From contig JAHBBC010000009.1 in assembly GCA_019915015.1 (NCBI GenBank), positions 1,302,001-1,366,000 of the forward strand: a DNA stretch of 64,000 bases. Direction: 5' to 3'. The stretch comes from Auriscalpium vulgare (taxonomy: Eukaryota > Basidiomycota > Agaricomycetes > Russulales > Auriscalpiaceae). Positions 54,918-64,000 of the stretch are shown here, in pieces. The position numbers and the translations under genes are program-made. Position 1 is the first letter of the stretch; each line of letters opens with the position of its first letter. Below the pieces are notes generated by a model, which was not told the origin of the DNA, did no database searches, and saw only the letters and a program-made list of their open reading frames with translations.

Positions 54918-57900
54918 ATGCCCCGAGCGAGCACAGGAAAACCGCGCGGTCGTACGTCCTGGGCGCAGGGAACAAAACTCGCCTTCCTCGTTCGCCACAT
55001 GGACGGCTATAGGAAGGTTGAAGGCGATAAGCTGAAGGTCGCAAAATTTTATAATTCGCTCACCAGGCTGTGGATCCTGAGGTATAAGTATGAAAAGGCC
55101 ATCGACGGCGACCTCGAGGAAGACAGCCCTGACCCCGACATCTCCCTCCTCGACGAGATCTCCGACCACGAAGGCGAGACGGAGGAGGAGTCTCAGCAGC
55201 GCCTGTCTGTGCGCAAGGTAGTTCATAAGGTGTGTGGGACTTCACCACAAGCGTAACACGGCGTTGACCATTTCACAGCGCATCTCGGGATGGTATCAGT
55301 ATAACTCGAAGAAATTAGGAAACCTACCGGCGCCGTCGGTCGCGTCGCACGAGGAAACGTTCCTTGAGCTCGTGCAGGGCGTTATCAAGCAGCCGCGCCA
55401 TGAGAACATCCTGCATGTCTTCGCAGAAATGTATGCGGAGTTGATCGAGCCCGAGTACGCAAAGGAGTGGGCGACGGCTGTCGCCTTGGCCGGGCAGGGC
55501 GCTAAGGGGCTTCCCAAGGCGGTTGAAGTCCGAAATCGACTGGTGAAGCGCATCTTCGACCGGCAGAATGAGACTGTGCAGGCGACCGTCAAGCAAGTCG
55601 TCGACACCCGCTACGAGAAGGCGATGGCCGACTACCAGAGGGCTTACATTGACGCGCCGAGGACCCGCGAGCAGAAAGAATGGTAAGCTATAGCACACCC
55701 GTACAGCGCAATCAACACTCACCTCGCTGCAGGGCCCTCAATTCTGCGTTTTCCATCCTGCAGCCAATGGTCGATATGGTTTCGTCCCGGTTCGGTGTCG
55801 CTGCGACATTGATGATGGCCGGCCCTATGCCATCGAAGGGCGGCGAAGTCGACGTGTTGAGGTGAGAGGCTGTGTACGCACCTTAACCGTGACTGCGACA
55901 TTGAAATTTGACTGTCTTGCAGCGTTCACTCGGGGGAGTTGCGTGGCCTGGTCAACATGATCTGGCCGGAATACGACCGCGCTGGGTACGATACAGCAGC
56001 CAACTCGCTGATAGGATTTGCGCAGGCCGTGTTTCGTAAGTTTGAAGCCTTCATGCGCTCGTTGGTCGTGTGCTGACGAATCTGGACCAAGGCGATCTCC
56101 CGGACCGGCCCGCAGGTGCCAGCACAGCAGCAACTGGCAAACGCGCCTCTGAGTCTGACAGCGCCTCCAACAGCAGCAACGAAGAGTCAGACCACCCCCT
56201 CGAGGACGACTTTGGCGCCCATCCCTCTGCTGCCCTCTCCATTGCAACTTCCTCCACTGCACCATCCTCCGCTGCGCCCTCATGCACCGCACCCGACTCC
56301 AGCACGCAAGCGTCCAACACGCCTGGGGCAGGTGCGCTCGCCTCCAGCGCGCCCGACTCCAGCGCGCCCGCATCCAACACGCCTGCGGCAGGTGCACTCG
56401 CCTCCACCGCGCCCGACTCCACCGCGCCCGCATCCAACACGCCTGCGGCAGGTGCGCTCGCCTCCAGCGCACCCGACTCCAGCGCGCGCGTGTCCAACAC
56501 GCCTGTGGGAGGTGCGCTCGCCTCCACCGCGCCCGACTCGAGCGCGCCCGACTCCACCGCGGCCGCATCCAACACGCCTGGGGCAGGTGCGCTCGCCTCC
56601 AGCGCACCCGACTCCAGCGCGCGCGCATCCAACACGCCTGTGGCCGGTGCTCGCGCCTCCACCGCGCCCGGTTCCACCGCGCCTGCGTCCAGCACACCTG
56701 CGGCAGATGCGCTCGCCTCCAGCGCACCCAACTCCAGCACGCCTGCGGCTGGCGCCTGCACCGCGCCCGACTCCACCGCGCCTGCGTCCGGCACGCCTGC
56801 GGCAGAAGCGCTCGCCTCCAGCGCACTTGACTCCAGCGCACTTGACTCCAGCGTGCCCGACTCCAACACACCTGTGGCCGGCGCGCGCGCCTCCACCGCG
56901 CCTGACTCCATCACGCATGTTTCCTCCACGCTGAACTCTAGCAGGCCTGCGTCCACCACCCTCTCCTCTACCGCACCCGCGTCCTCCGCTCCTGTGCCAT
57001 CGTCCACTGCACCGTCAACTACGGCCGCCGCGTCCGCTGCGGTCACACCGTCGTCCGCACCAGCAGCCGGCTCCAGCACGGCGGCGGCCGTATCTACCAC
57101 TGCGCTGGCCCAGGGCCCTCCCTCGGCGTTTTCGGTCTTCACCGCCGTGCTCGCCGACGTGGAGAAGGCAGCCAGCACTGCGAGCGGGAACAGTGTATTG
57201 ACCAAAACCATCACGGCGACAGCTGAAACCCCCACGGCCGCAGCTAACCCCGCCACAACGCTCGCCTCGACGCCGAAGTCGACTGGAGCGTTTGACACGT
57301 CTTCGTGGCCGAAAACCTTTCGCGAGGCGTACCAGAGTATGGCATCACATAACTTTGGGGAGGAGTGGCATACGCTGGTAGGCACTTACTTCTCGTTTGA
57401 GATCTCTCGTCGCTTCGAAGTGAGTGGTCGCACTTTGTCATTTTGTAATGATGTCTCATCTCTCTGATTTCAGGGAAGGCGTTTGGGGGGAACTGATCGC
57501 CCAGATGCAGTGGGGAATTGGATCAGGGACGCGCGGAAGTGGCACAGGGCGTCCGTTGACCCGACGGAGGTTTCGTCCTTCGAAACCTCGTGGTGGCGGT
57601 GGTGGGTTTCCTTGCAACCTGCGGAGCGTGTCATCGACGCCGAAGCATTCGTCCTGGATGTACCAAAGGACGACATGTCCTGGGAGCAGGTCAACATCGC
57701 CGGCGTCAATGGACTTCTTAGCGTCGTCGCGGCGCTGACATGGTGGGGCGTTGCTGTGCATCAAGTTCAGGATGGTATACCCCGCTGGATGGATGCCGTT
57801 GTTGATGTCACACACGCCCTCCTTGCCATGCCTACCCCTCTCTTACAGGCCTTGATGACTGCCTCGTCATCAGGTACCTCTGTGCCATCGTCGAAGACGG

Positions 57901-57962
57901 CACGTCGTCAGCGATCAGACACGACGGGCACCAAGGGGCGGCCTGGCAAGCGTCGCAAGTAA
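54918..57962 (+). CDS. Large low-complexity cargo protein of the KDZ element, unknown function
   Basis: Exons 54918-55229, 55279-55682, 55733-55861, 55923-56035, 56092-57419 and 57474-57962; 924 residues, phases consistent. Residues about 1-320 are helical and charged (RTSWAQGTKLAFLVRHMDGY; RHENILHVFAEMYAELIEPE; NETVQATVKQVVDTRYEKAM). Exon 5 then encodes about 250 residues of Ala/Ser/Pro/Thr repeats. The C-terminus has a Trp-rich domain (FGEEWHTLVGTYFSFEISRR, DAVGNWIRDARKWHRASVDP, TSWWRWWVSLQP) and ends in a basic tail (KGRPGKRRK) that could be a nuclear signal. The family is not recognised. The bipartite structure with a repeat linker suggests a scaffold or DNA-associated protein; no enzymatic motif is visible. 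Confidence 0.72.
56280..56930 (+). repeat. Coding minisatellite, about 60-bp period
   Basis: About eleven imperfect units encode variations of ASNTPAAGALASSAPDSSAP. The period is a multiple of three, so length changes keep the frame. Because of the biased composition, other frames on both strands are also open, but these are shadows. Confidence 0.85.
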
Positions 57963-58333
57963 TTGTAGGCTGTATGTTTCATATCAATCATATGTCCCAT
58001 CTTGATATTGCCTTCCTCTACCTTGTTTGGCTACACTTTGGCATCTACTCCTTAGTTACTATGTTGTAGCTAGTCTCACTGGAGTATTGTGTGCTGGCCA
58101 TTTGCTACTGCAGTGACTTAAGAGCTCAAAAGTGAGGTAAATCCAGGAATAAATATTACTTGTCATGAGTTTGTTAGGACTTGCTGGCTGGGAGCAGTCA
58201 CTGTATGGCAGGTACCAATCAGAGATTAGAATAATACATACCCAGAAATACAGAATTGGCAGGGGGTATAAATATTCTGACCATTTTTGAGATTTTTCCC
58301 AATTTATTCCGACCTGAGAACAATGTGATGTAG
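57963..58333. other. Subterminal AT-rich region, right side of KDZ element
   Basis: 3' flank of the last cargo gene, with decayed repeat fragments (GGCAGGGGGTATAAATATTC) next to the right inverted repeat. No gene seen. Confidence 0.5.
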
Positions 58334-59291
58334 CAGGTGCTCTTCATAAAGTACCCCCTGCTGGGAACCGAAAATTGTACAATCAGAGCAGGCTACGAAT
58401 ATTCTGCGCATTTTACAGATTTATCCAGAATTATTTGGACCTGGGGAATCGTTTGTGTTTCAGCAGGTGCTCTTTATAAAGAGGTGCTCTTTACAAAGTA
58501 CCCCCTGCTGGGAACCCGAAAATTGTACAATCAGAGCAGGCTACGAATATTCTGCGCATTTTACAGATTTATCCAGAATTATTTGGACCTGGGGAATCGT
58601 TTTTGTTTCAGCAGGTGCTCTTTATAAAGAGGTGCTCTTTACAAAGTACCCCCTGCTGGGAACCCGAAAATTGTACAATCAGAGCAGGCTACGAATATTC
58701 TGCGCATTTTACAGATTTATCCAGAATTATTTGGACCTGGGGAATCGTTTGTGTTTCGGCAGGTGCTCTTTATAAAGAGGTGCTCTTTACAAAGTACCCC
58801 CTGCTGGGAACCCGAAAATTGTACAATCAGAGCAGGCTACGAATATTCTGCGCATTTTACAGATTTATCCAGAATTATTTGGACCTGGGGAATCGTTTGT
58901 GTTTCGGCAGGTGCTCTTTATAAAGAGGTGCTCTTTACAAAGTACCCCCTGCTGGGAACCCGAAAATTGTACAATCAGAGCAGGCTACGAATATTCTGCG
59001 CATTTTACAGATTTATCCAGATTTATTTGGACCTGGGGAATCGTTTGTGTTTCGGCAGGTGCTCTTTATAAAGAGGTGCTCTTTACAAAGTACCCCCTAC
59101 AAACCCGCTGCTAGCACCGCTAGAGCACCCTAGGGGAGCCCTAGGGGGACCCTACATTCTCCCCCATTCATTCCAACCACTTTCGTATACAGGTCCCTAT
59201 TAATAAAGAGCACTTTTCTAGGTGGGTACCTTTGTAAACAGGCGGGTACATACATGTGTGTACCTTTGTAAATATACTACAGGGACTGGTG
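58334..59291 (-). repeat. Right terminal inverted repeat of the KDZ element
   Basis: Mirror of 44767-45876, about 150 bp shorter because it carries five instead of six 148-bp units (about 58347-59096). Its outer part is nearly identical to the left one, with small differences such as TACATGTGTGTAC against TACATGTATGTAC. Confidence 0.88.
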
Positions 59292-59299
59292 ACAAGCAC
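59292..59299. repeat. Target-site duplication ACAAGCAC (right)
   Basis: Matches 44759-44766; see the left copy. Confidence 0.8.
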
Positions 59300-59327
59300 G
59301 CACATTAAACTCACGCTAGAGGTACAG

Positions 59328-60634
59328 GTGTTTGTTCCCGCGATAGTGGGTCATGTCCCGGATCGCATGGTTCAGGCAATGGTCGCATTCCTCGACTTCT
59401 GTTACTTGGCACGGCGATCATCTCATATGCCATCGTCACTCGCATCTATGGACAGCGCCTTGGCGCGGTTTCATGCTCATCGCGAGGTATTTTGGGAGGA
59501 AGGCATCCGTCCGGACGGGTTTTCCCTACCACGTCAGCACGCGCTTACCCACTACATCCGCGCAATCAAGTTATTCGGCTCTCCATATGGCCTGTGCTCT
59601 TCCATCACCGAGTCAAAACACATCCACGCTGTCAAGAAGCCCTGGCGCCGCTCCAGCAAGCATCGCCCGCTCGCCCAAATACTTCTTACCAACGAGCGCA
59701 TGGACAAGCTGGCCGCAGCGCGTGTTGAATTTGGAGCGCGCGGCATGATCAAGGGCGATGTTCTTACCGCAGCATACCGTGCAATTGGTGTTGACCTCAA
59801 TGGAATCTTCGAGGACGACGATGACGATCCTGAGCCAGATGAAGCGGCAGGTATGGATGGCGGCGGCGAGGGTGACATAGGGGATGTCGACGACGAAGCC
59901 GAGCCGCTCATTGTAAAAATGGGGAAATGTGCAGGTACGTCAACTCGTGCTTGACATGAGAGGCATGCTCTGATGTGTTCCTGCCAGCTGAGACGTGCTC
60001 CGTTCCCGCCATGGCTGCAATAGTTGGACAACCCGCCCTCCTCTCCATAATCCGGCGCTTTCTGTATAGTCAGATGTACCCCGACAACGATCTTCCCCCC
60101 GACGCTGTTCCAATCGACGAATGTCCTCCATTTCACGGCAATCTCTCGGTCTTCTACAATGCGCGAGCAACATATTATGCGCCCAGCGAGCTCGCGGGTC
60201 CTGGAGGGATGCATAGCGAGGTCATACGGAGTAATCCGCGTTGGTATCAGCAGTACGAACGCCGTGATACTGTCCTGGTACAGCACGGCAGCGACCACGA
60301 TCTCATGGGAGGTCTCCTGGTGGCCCGAGTGATCCGATTCGTGACACTCGTGCATCGCGATACAGACTTCCCGTGCGCCCTCGTTGAGTGGTTCCTGCCT
60401 GTCGGCGGCATGCCCGATCCTGTCACAGGGATGTGGATAGTCCGGCCGGAACGCGGTCGTCCTGTTGACCTCATTCATCTCGACACCGTCGTTCGGTCAT
60501 GTCATTTGATTGGTGTCTACGGAAATGCGCCCATCCCTCGTAACCTGCAGTTTTCTCAGTCACATACGGCCTTTAAGGCCTTCTACCTTAATAGCTACGC
60601 AGATTATCATATGCACGAGCTTCTGTTATCCTAG
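59328..60634 (+). CDS. Plavaka-family transposase, exons 8-9 (continued from 44742)
   Basis: Exons 59328-59934 and 59988-60634. Exon 8 starts in phase 0 at VFVPAIVGHVPDRMVQAMVA with FLDFCYLARR, which continues DDSKALMK from exon 7, as in other Plavaka proteins. Further family blocks: LPRQHALTHYIRAIKLFGSP, YGLCSSITESKHIHAVKKPW, and a C-terminal part with VPIDECPPFHGNLSVFYNAR and CALVEWFLPVGGMPDPVTG. An acidic linker (FEDDDDDPEPDEAAG) precedes the last intron. No stop or frameshift is seen, so the split gene would still code for an intact protein if the 14.6-kb intron were spliced or the KDZ element excised. Confidence 0.87.
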
Positions 60635-61252
60635 CTACTACTACAGTATGTACAATATGTCGTCTCTGAGTGAGTAAGGTTCTGGATTCTTCTGACTGCC
60701 TCTGACGTCGCGATGTCAGAGCTGTCAGGGATGTCAGCGCGTGTCAGAGCAGGTCAGAGAAATCGGGAAGTACTGATGGGGCATGGTGGTCCGAGCAGTA
60801 CCCGGTATACCCTTTCGCATCAAACTTCTGCGACGCCCTGCACCCGTGGATGTGGCACGTAGGCGGCGGTGGCTGTTTGCTAGATTTGGAGGCGGCTGGT
60901 CGCTGTCAGCCAGTCCGGTGTGGGACTCCGAGGGGGAAGCGTCTGCACATACCTTGGGGTTGTCCGCCTGCCCCACCATGCCCGCCTGCGCGTGGTGCAC
61001 GATAGTTAGGGACTGGATAGAGGTCAGGTGCGGATTGGACTGCGGTTGGTCGCTGTCAGCGTGTGCGGTGTGGGCCTCCTCGGAGATGGGAGCGGCGCGT
61101 CTGAACATACCTTGGCGACTTCAGCAAAAGTGACGAAATATTATGGTGTTTATATTGAGTTATACTGATATTGCCATGCAGATAAGGCAAGATAAGATAT
61201 TCGGGCGCGGCCATTACTGCTGTCTGAGCAGGGTATATGCACCCGATCTCTT
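60635..61252. repeat. Plavaka right flank with TCAGAG-rich repeats and Cys/His block
   Basis: Short TGTCAGAG-type repeats (60700-60765) followed by CAGTACTTCCC on the complementary strand mirror a similar run at 40345-40440, so the two runs are inverted with respect to each other and could be subterminal parts of the Plavaka element. The block at 60785-60865 is related to the 247-bp units at 39700-40290. Element ends were not found. Confidence 0.45.
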
Positions 61253-62288
61253 TCACAAACACACAATCATACTGTCTGTATAACTCGTGTGTAGTACTGG
61301 GACCTGTTGAGCTGGTCCTTTTTCTAGAATGGAGTCATCGCTTTTTGAAGGGAAGTAATATAACCTCATATAATGTAATATAAGATTCTGGGGCTTTTGC
61401 TGATGGACCCCCGCCCGCTCCACCGTGTCCTTCCCCGAAAGCACTATAGTTAGGGTCTGGATCGGCGTCTGCATCCGCGCGCGCGACTTCAGGCGCGGAT
61501 TGGCCCTGCGAGTAGTTGTCTGCACCGGTGGCATTTTTGTAAACTGCCAAGTTCGGGCTAGAGAGCAAGGCGGCGTACAGTTTACCTGAGGCGCCGGCGG
61601 GGCCGTCGCGGTTGACCGTTGAATGCTGGGAATATTGCTGCCGCTGTGGGTACGGGGCGGAGGGCGAGTATAGTATGGCAGCAGCCCCGCCGGCTGCGTA
61701 ACCTGCGTTCTCGAGGCTGGATGAGTAGCCTGTTGCGGTGGGAAGTATTGCGCGGGAGCAGTCAATGGAGGGTCATATGATGGTGACGCGGCCGGCATCC
61801 CAATATGCTGATAAGGCTCCGCCATGGGCATTGACACGGAGTGTTGCATTTGCGGGGCCGTAGGATAGGCTGCTGAAGGACGGCGTTGGAAACGTCTGAG
61901 TGGAGCAAATCGTGGATGGCTTACAGGGCGCGACATTTGCGGGACGCGGCCGAGCACCCTTGTACTCGCCGCCGGGCGGCGCGTTGGCGCCATACTGCGG
62001 GACATATCCCTGTTGATCTACGATCAATGAATGTCAGAGCTGCAAACGTGAGGAAGAGCCATTGACCTACTGCTGTACGCCATATGGTGGGGAGGGGATG
62101 CTACGACGCGAGTACCGTGATGGTGGAGATGGGATGGAGGGTATAAGAAGGGTCGGCGATGCGAGCAGTATAAGTATCTCGGCGGGCAAGGCGTAACTAC
62201 TCTCAGTATGGTTGGCCGCGGAGAGATCGCGAGCTAATCCAGGTGGGCGGGGCCTCTTGACACCGTCGATGTACTGCATTAGAAGCAA
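61253..62288 (-). CDS. Predicted Pro/Gln-rich protein, uncertain
   Basis: A chain of exons 62079-62288, 61925-62009 and 61872 downward gives a continuous Pro/Tyr/Gln-rich protein: SPPYG joins GYVPQYGANAPPGGEYKGAR, then joins SAYPTAPQMQHSVSMPMAEP. The second and third exons line up only after removing introns with donors GTACAG and GTAAGC. Exon 3 either reads on to the stop at 61253 or has another intron at about 61581 (GTAAAC ... TTGGCAG). Composition resembles disordered nuclear or secreted proteins. No domain, start evidence is weak, and the region is next to transposon flanks, so this could be a decayed gene. Confidence 0.35.
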
Positions 62289-62348
62289 TGTTCAATGCCT
62301 CATTGATCGAGACGATAGAGCGAACACGCCCAAATCAAAAGTACACTC

Positions 62349-62887
62349 ATACTGTACCATTTCGATCGGTTCGCCACCCTGGTGTGACCGTGACCTGACA
62401 GGCGAAATTTCAGGTTTGCCGCTCATCGGGTGTGACCGTGACCACTGCAGCATTTCACCTTATGAACAAATACACCACATCCATGAGACTGGGAAGTGTG
62501 AGTAGCTAGCCTACACAACAACATCAATTGTCCGCGTCAGTCGACACCGAAGCTGAGACAATGGGAGAAGCCGCTCGGTGACTGCCGAATGTACTAGATT
62601 AGATTACTCAGTGTGATAGATAAGCAGACAGCTAGTCATATGATTATTCAATTCTACACAGCAAGTCAGAACTCGTACCAGATGCTGTGTACCAGCTATG
62701 CGATCCAACGTAACCTTGACTTGCAGGCCTCCCAGTGCTCCTTTCAAGGCCCTTGAAAATATCAAACTCAAGACTCGCTGGAGGCTTTCGCCACTCCGCC
62801 CTGTGACCCGTGACAGCACCCAAATTTCGCCTCGCCGGACACCCCCTGTGACGCGTGACCGGCGAACCGATCGAAATGGTACAGTAT
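62349..62887. mobile_element. Short inverted-repeat element, about 540 bp
   Basis: A perfect 27-bp inverted repeat occupies 62349-62375 (starts ATACTGTACCATTTCG) and 62861-62887. Next to each arm, inside, are TGTGACC/GTGACC iterations and a shared GGCGAAATTT-type block. No open frame of note lies between. This fits a MITE-like element or a solo subterminal region of a larger transposon. Flanking duplications were not identified. Confidence 0.5.
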
Positions 62888-63037
62888 ACGCATATATGTG
62901 GGCTTGGGCAAACACGGTTCAAATTTTGTGACCTTACATAATCCACGCGTCAATTAAGACACGGCCCCGACACGCTCGCGACCGTATTTCGAGCGCACCA
63001 GCTTCATTCCCTCTACTACCTGTGCCTACGCGTGTAT

Positions 63038-63631
63038 CTACGCTTGTGTTCCCCCTCCTTGACAATCTGACAAGCTTTCCACCTGCATTGGGGTCAGATT
63101 GGGCTCCATCAGACCATTTGAGCGTGTGATCACAGCCTGCAACTTCCCGAGCTTCTCTGCCTTCCGTGTAGAATCTTTCTTCAAGCCAATGGTAGTATCC
63201 CCAGCTTTCCTACGCTTGTCAAGTTGGTCCTCGAGCTGTGCGCTTGTCATCTCTAGTAAAACTGCCACGTCGTCAACGAGTTTGATCGCATCGAGTCTCT
63301 TGACCTTGTCGGCTTTCTTCTTCTCCTTCACGACGTCCTTTGCATGCTTGGCCTCTACCACTTCTTTGTCATGCAAAACCTGGGCAGCTCGAGCTTTTGA
63401 CGCAAGCCCACTGGAGTCAAGTGCTCGTGCTTGACGCATGAGATGGAGGTGGTCATCTGGCTGGATGAAAACTGCCGTCATGAAGGCCTCCGTATCATTG
63501 TGAGTGTATGTTGCCTGTGCGTTGTATGCATGGATCGTTGAATTGGGCTTCGTACGTGCGTGCAGACGAAAGGATCCCAAGGCGCCCTCATTTGCGTCGT
63601 TTGTCGCAGGCATCCACTGATGGGCACCCAC
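63038..63631 (-). pseudogene. C-terminal fragment of an unrecognised charged protein
   Basis: About 190 codons read MPATNDANEGALGSFRLHAR, then HNDTEAFMTAVFIQPDDHLH and LMRQARALDSSGLASKARAA, then a Lys/Asp-rich helical stretch (EAKHAKDVVKEKKKADKVKR). The sequence upstream (CCCATCAG) looks like a splice acceptor, so this is probably a last exon, but no further exons are seen up to the window edge. I recall similar NEGALG...ND proteins as repeated, possibly transposon-linked families in mushrooms, but cannot name one. It may be a truncated copy or the end of a gene that continues beyond 64000. Confidence 0.45.
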
Positions 63632-64000
63632 AGGTAGTAGGGTGGTAATGTGTCAGATACCAGATCCCTAGAGCGCTGGTGAGGGTACCGTGATGTGTGC
63701 GAGTGAGTGTCAGGGTCCCGAAGACAATCGGAGTGCGTCTCCGACGAGTGTGGGGAGGTGTGTGATCGGATGCGCTGGACGGAATGCGTGATCGATCGGA
63801 GAGTTGTCGATGAGGGGTCGGAGGCGCAGATGCGATGGTCGGAATGTGTGGACAAGTGGTGCGAGTGGTGCGATCGAGGCTGCGACCGCTGCGAGACGAC
63901 AGAGTCAAGACTGCGATCTCCGAGGTCGCAAGACGGTCGGAGCGACGATGAGTCGTGCAGGCAACGACGCAGAGGCGTGTGGACGGTCGGAGGAGCGGGG
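63632..64000. other. Window edge, no gene seen
   Basis: Low-complexity GAT/CGA-rich sequence with repeated GATCGGA and GTGCGAG words; overlapping open frames without support. Confidence 0.35.

Larger units (their letters stand above)
44767..59291. mobile_element. KDZ DNA transposon, 14.5 kb, with TET/JBP and two other cargo genes
   Basis: Bounded by an 8-bp direct repeat and by long inverted repeats (left about 44767-45876, right about 58334-59291). The termini match as GTCCCTGTA (left) and TACAGGGAC (right), then TTTACAAAGGTACA..., the subterminal CCTAGGGG palindromes, and tandem 148-bp units in opposite orientation. Between the repeats: KDZ transposase (46147-49859, minus), TET/JBP dioxygenase (49968-51747, minus), a coiled-coil protein (53222-54485, plus) and a low-complexity protein (54918-57962, plus). 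All four have complete spliced frames by eye, so the element may be young. It sits in intron 7 of a Plavaka transposase gene, in a position that does not break that gene's coding sequence. KDZ elements with TET/JBP genes are described in basidiomycetes. Confidence 0.88.

Noticed and set aside
56282..56918. Long open frames on both strands inside the minisatellite
   Set aside because: They arise from the repeat's GC-rich composition; only the frame continuous with flanking exons keeps conserved-looking sequence on both sides.
44785..59272. Taking TTTACAAAGG as the true end of the KDZ element
   Set aside because: No matching duplication flanks these points, whereas GTCCCTGTA/TACAGGGAC is shared further out and ACAAGCAC is duplicated just beyond; the outer choice also restores a normal intron.

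Overview
The window is nuclear DNA of a filamentous basidiomycete, most likely an Agaricomycete of the polypore or mushroom type. The reasons are: almost every gene is cut by introns of about 48-70 nt with GTNNGY donors and CTNAC-like branch sites; the gene families are fungal (S53 sedolisin, sterol O-acyltransferase, GtaA-type glutaminases, KAR9, RED/IK); and the mobile elements (Plavaka, KDZ with a TET/JBP gene, chromodomain Ty3/gypsy) are typical of Agaricomycetes. There is no bacterial-style operon structure. All exon models were read by eye from splice consensus and phase.

Layout. 1-8 kb, minus strand: a partial gene at the edge, two tandem paralogous genes of unknown family, and a truncated Ty3/gypsy element whose gag-protease and pol frames meet at a textbook -1 slippery heptamer. 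8.9-15.6 kb: a degenerate gene copy split by a young chromodomain LTR retrotransposon (9307-15561; LTRs differ at 2 of 283 positions; CGTAG target duplication). 16-39 kb is the host core: sedolisin protease, the intact paralog of the split pseudogene, a small secreted protein, the spliceosomal factor RED/IK divergent from sterol O-acyltransferase, two tandem membrane-anchored GtaA-like glutaminases with almost identical exon structure, and a KAR9-type microtubule/karyogamy protein.

39.5-61 kb is a nest of DNA transposons. A Plavaka transposase gene (42945-60634, nine exons) sits divergent from a DUF6532-like gene. Its seventh intron holds a complete 14.5-kb KDZ transposon (44767-59291), flanked by an 8-bp duplication and bounded by roughly 1-kb inverted repeats built of 148-bp tandem units. 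Removing the insert and one duplicate leaves a normal 52-nt intron. The KDZ element carries a KDZ transposase with a CxC2-type cysteine cluster, a TET/JBP 2-oxoglutarate dioxygenase with its catalytic residues present, and two genes of unknown function. This is the most interesting system in the window: a DNA-modifying (5-methylcytosine oxidising) enzyme carried as cargo by a transposon hidden in the intron of another transposon.

61-64 kb: a low-confidence Pro/Gln-rich gene, a roughly 540-bp inverted-repeat element, and the C-terminal piece of an unrecognised charged protein.
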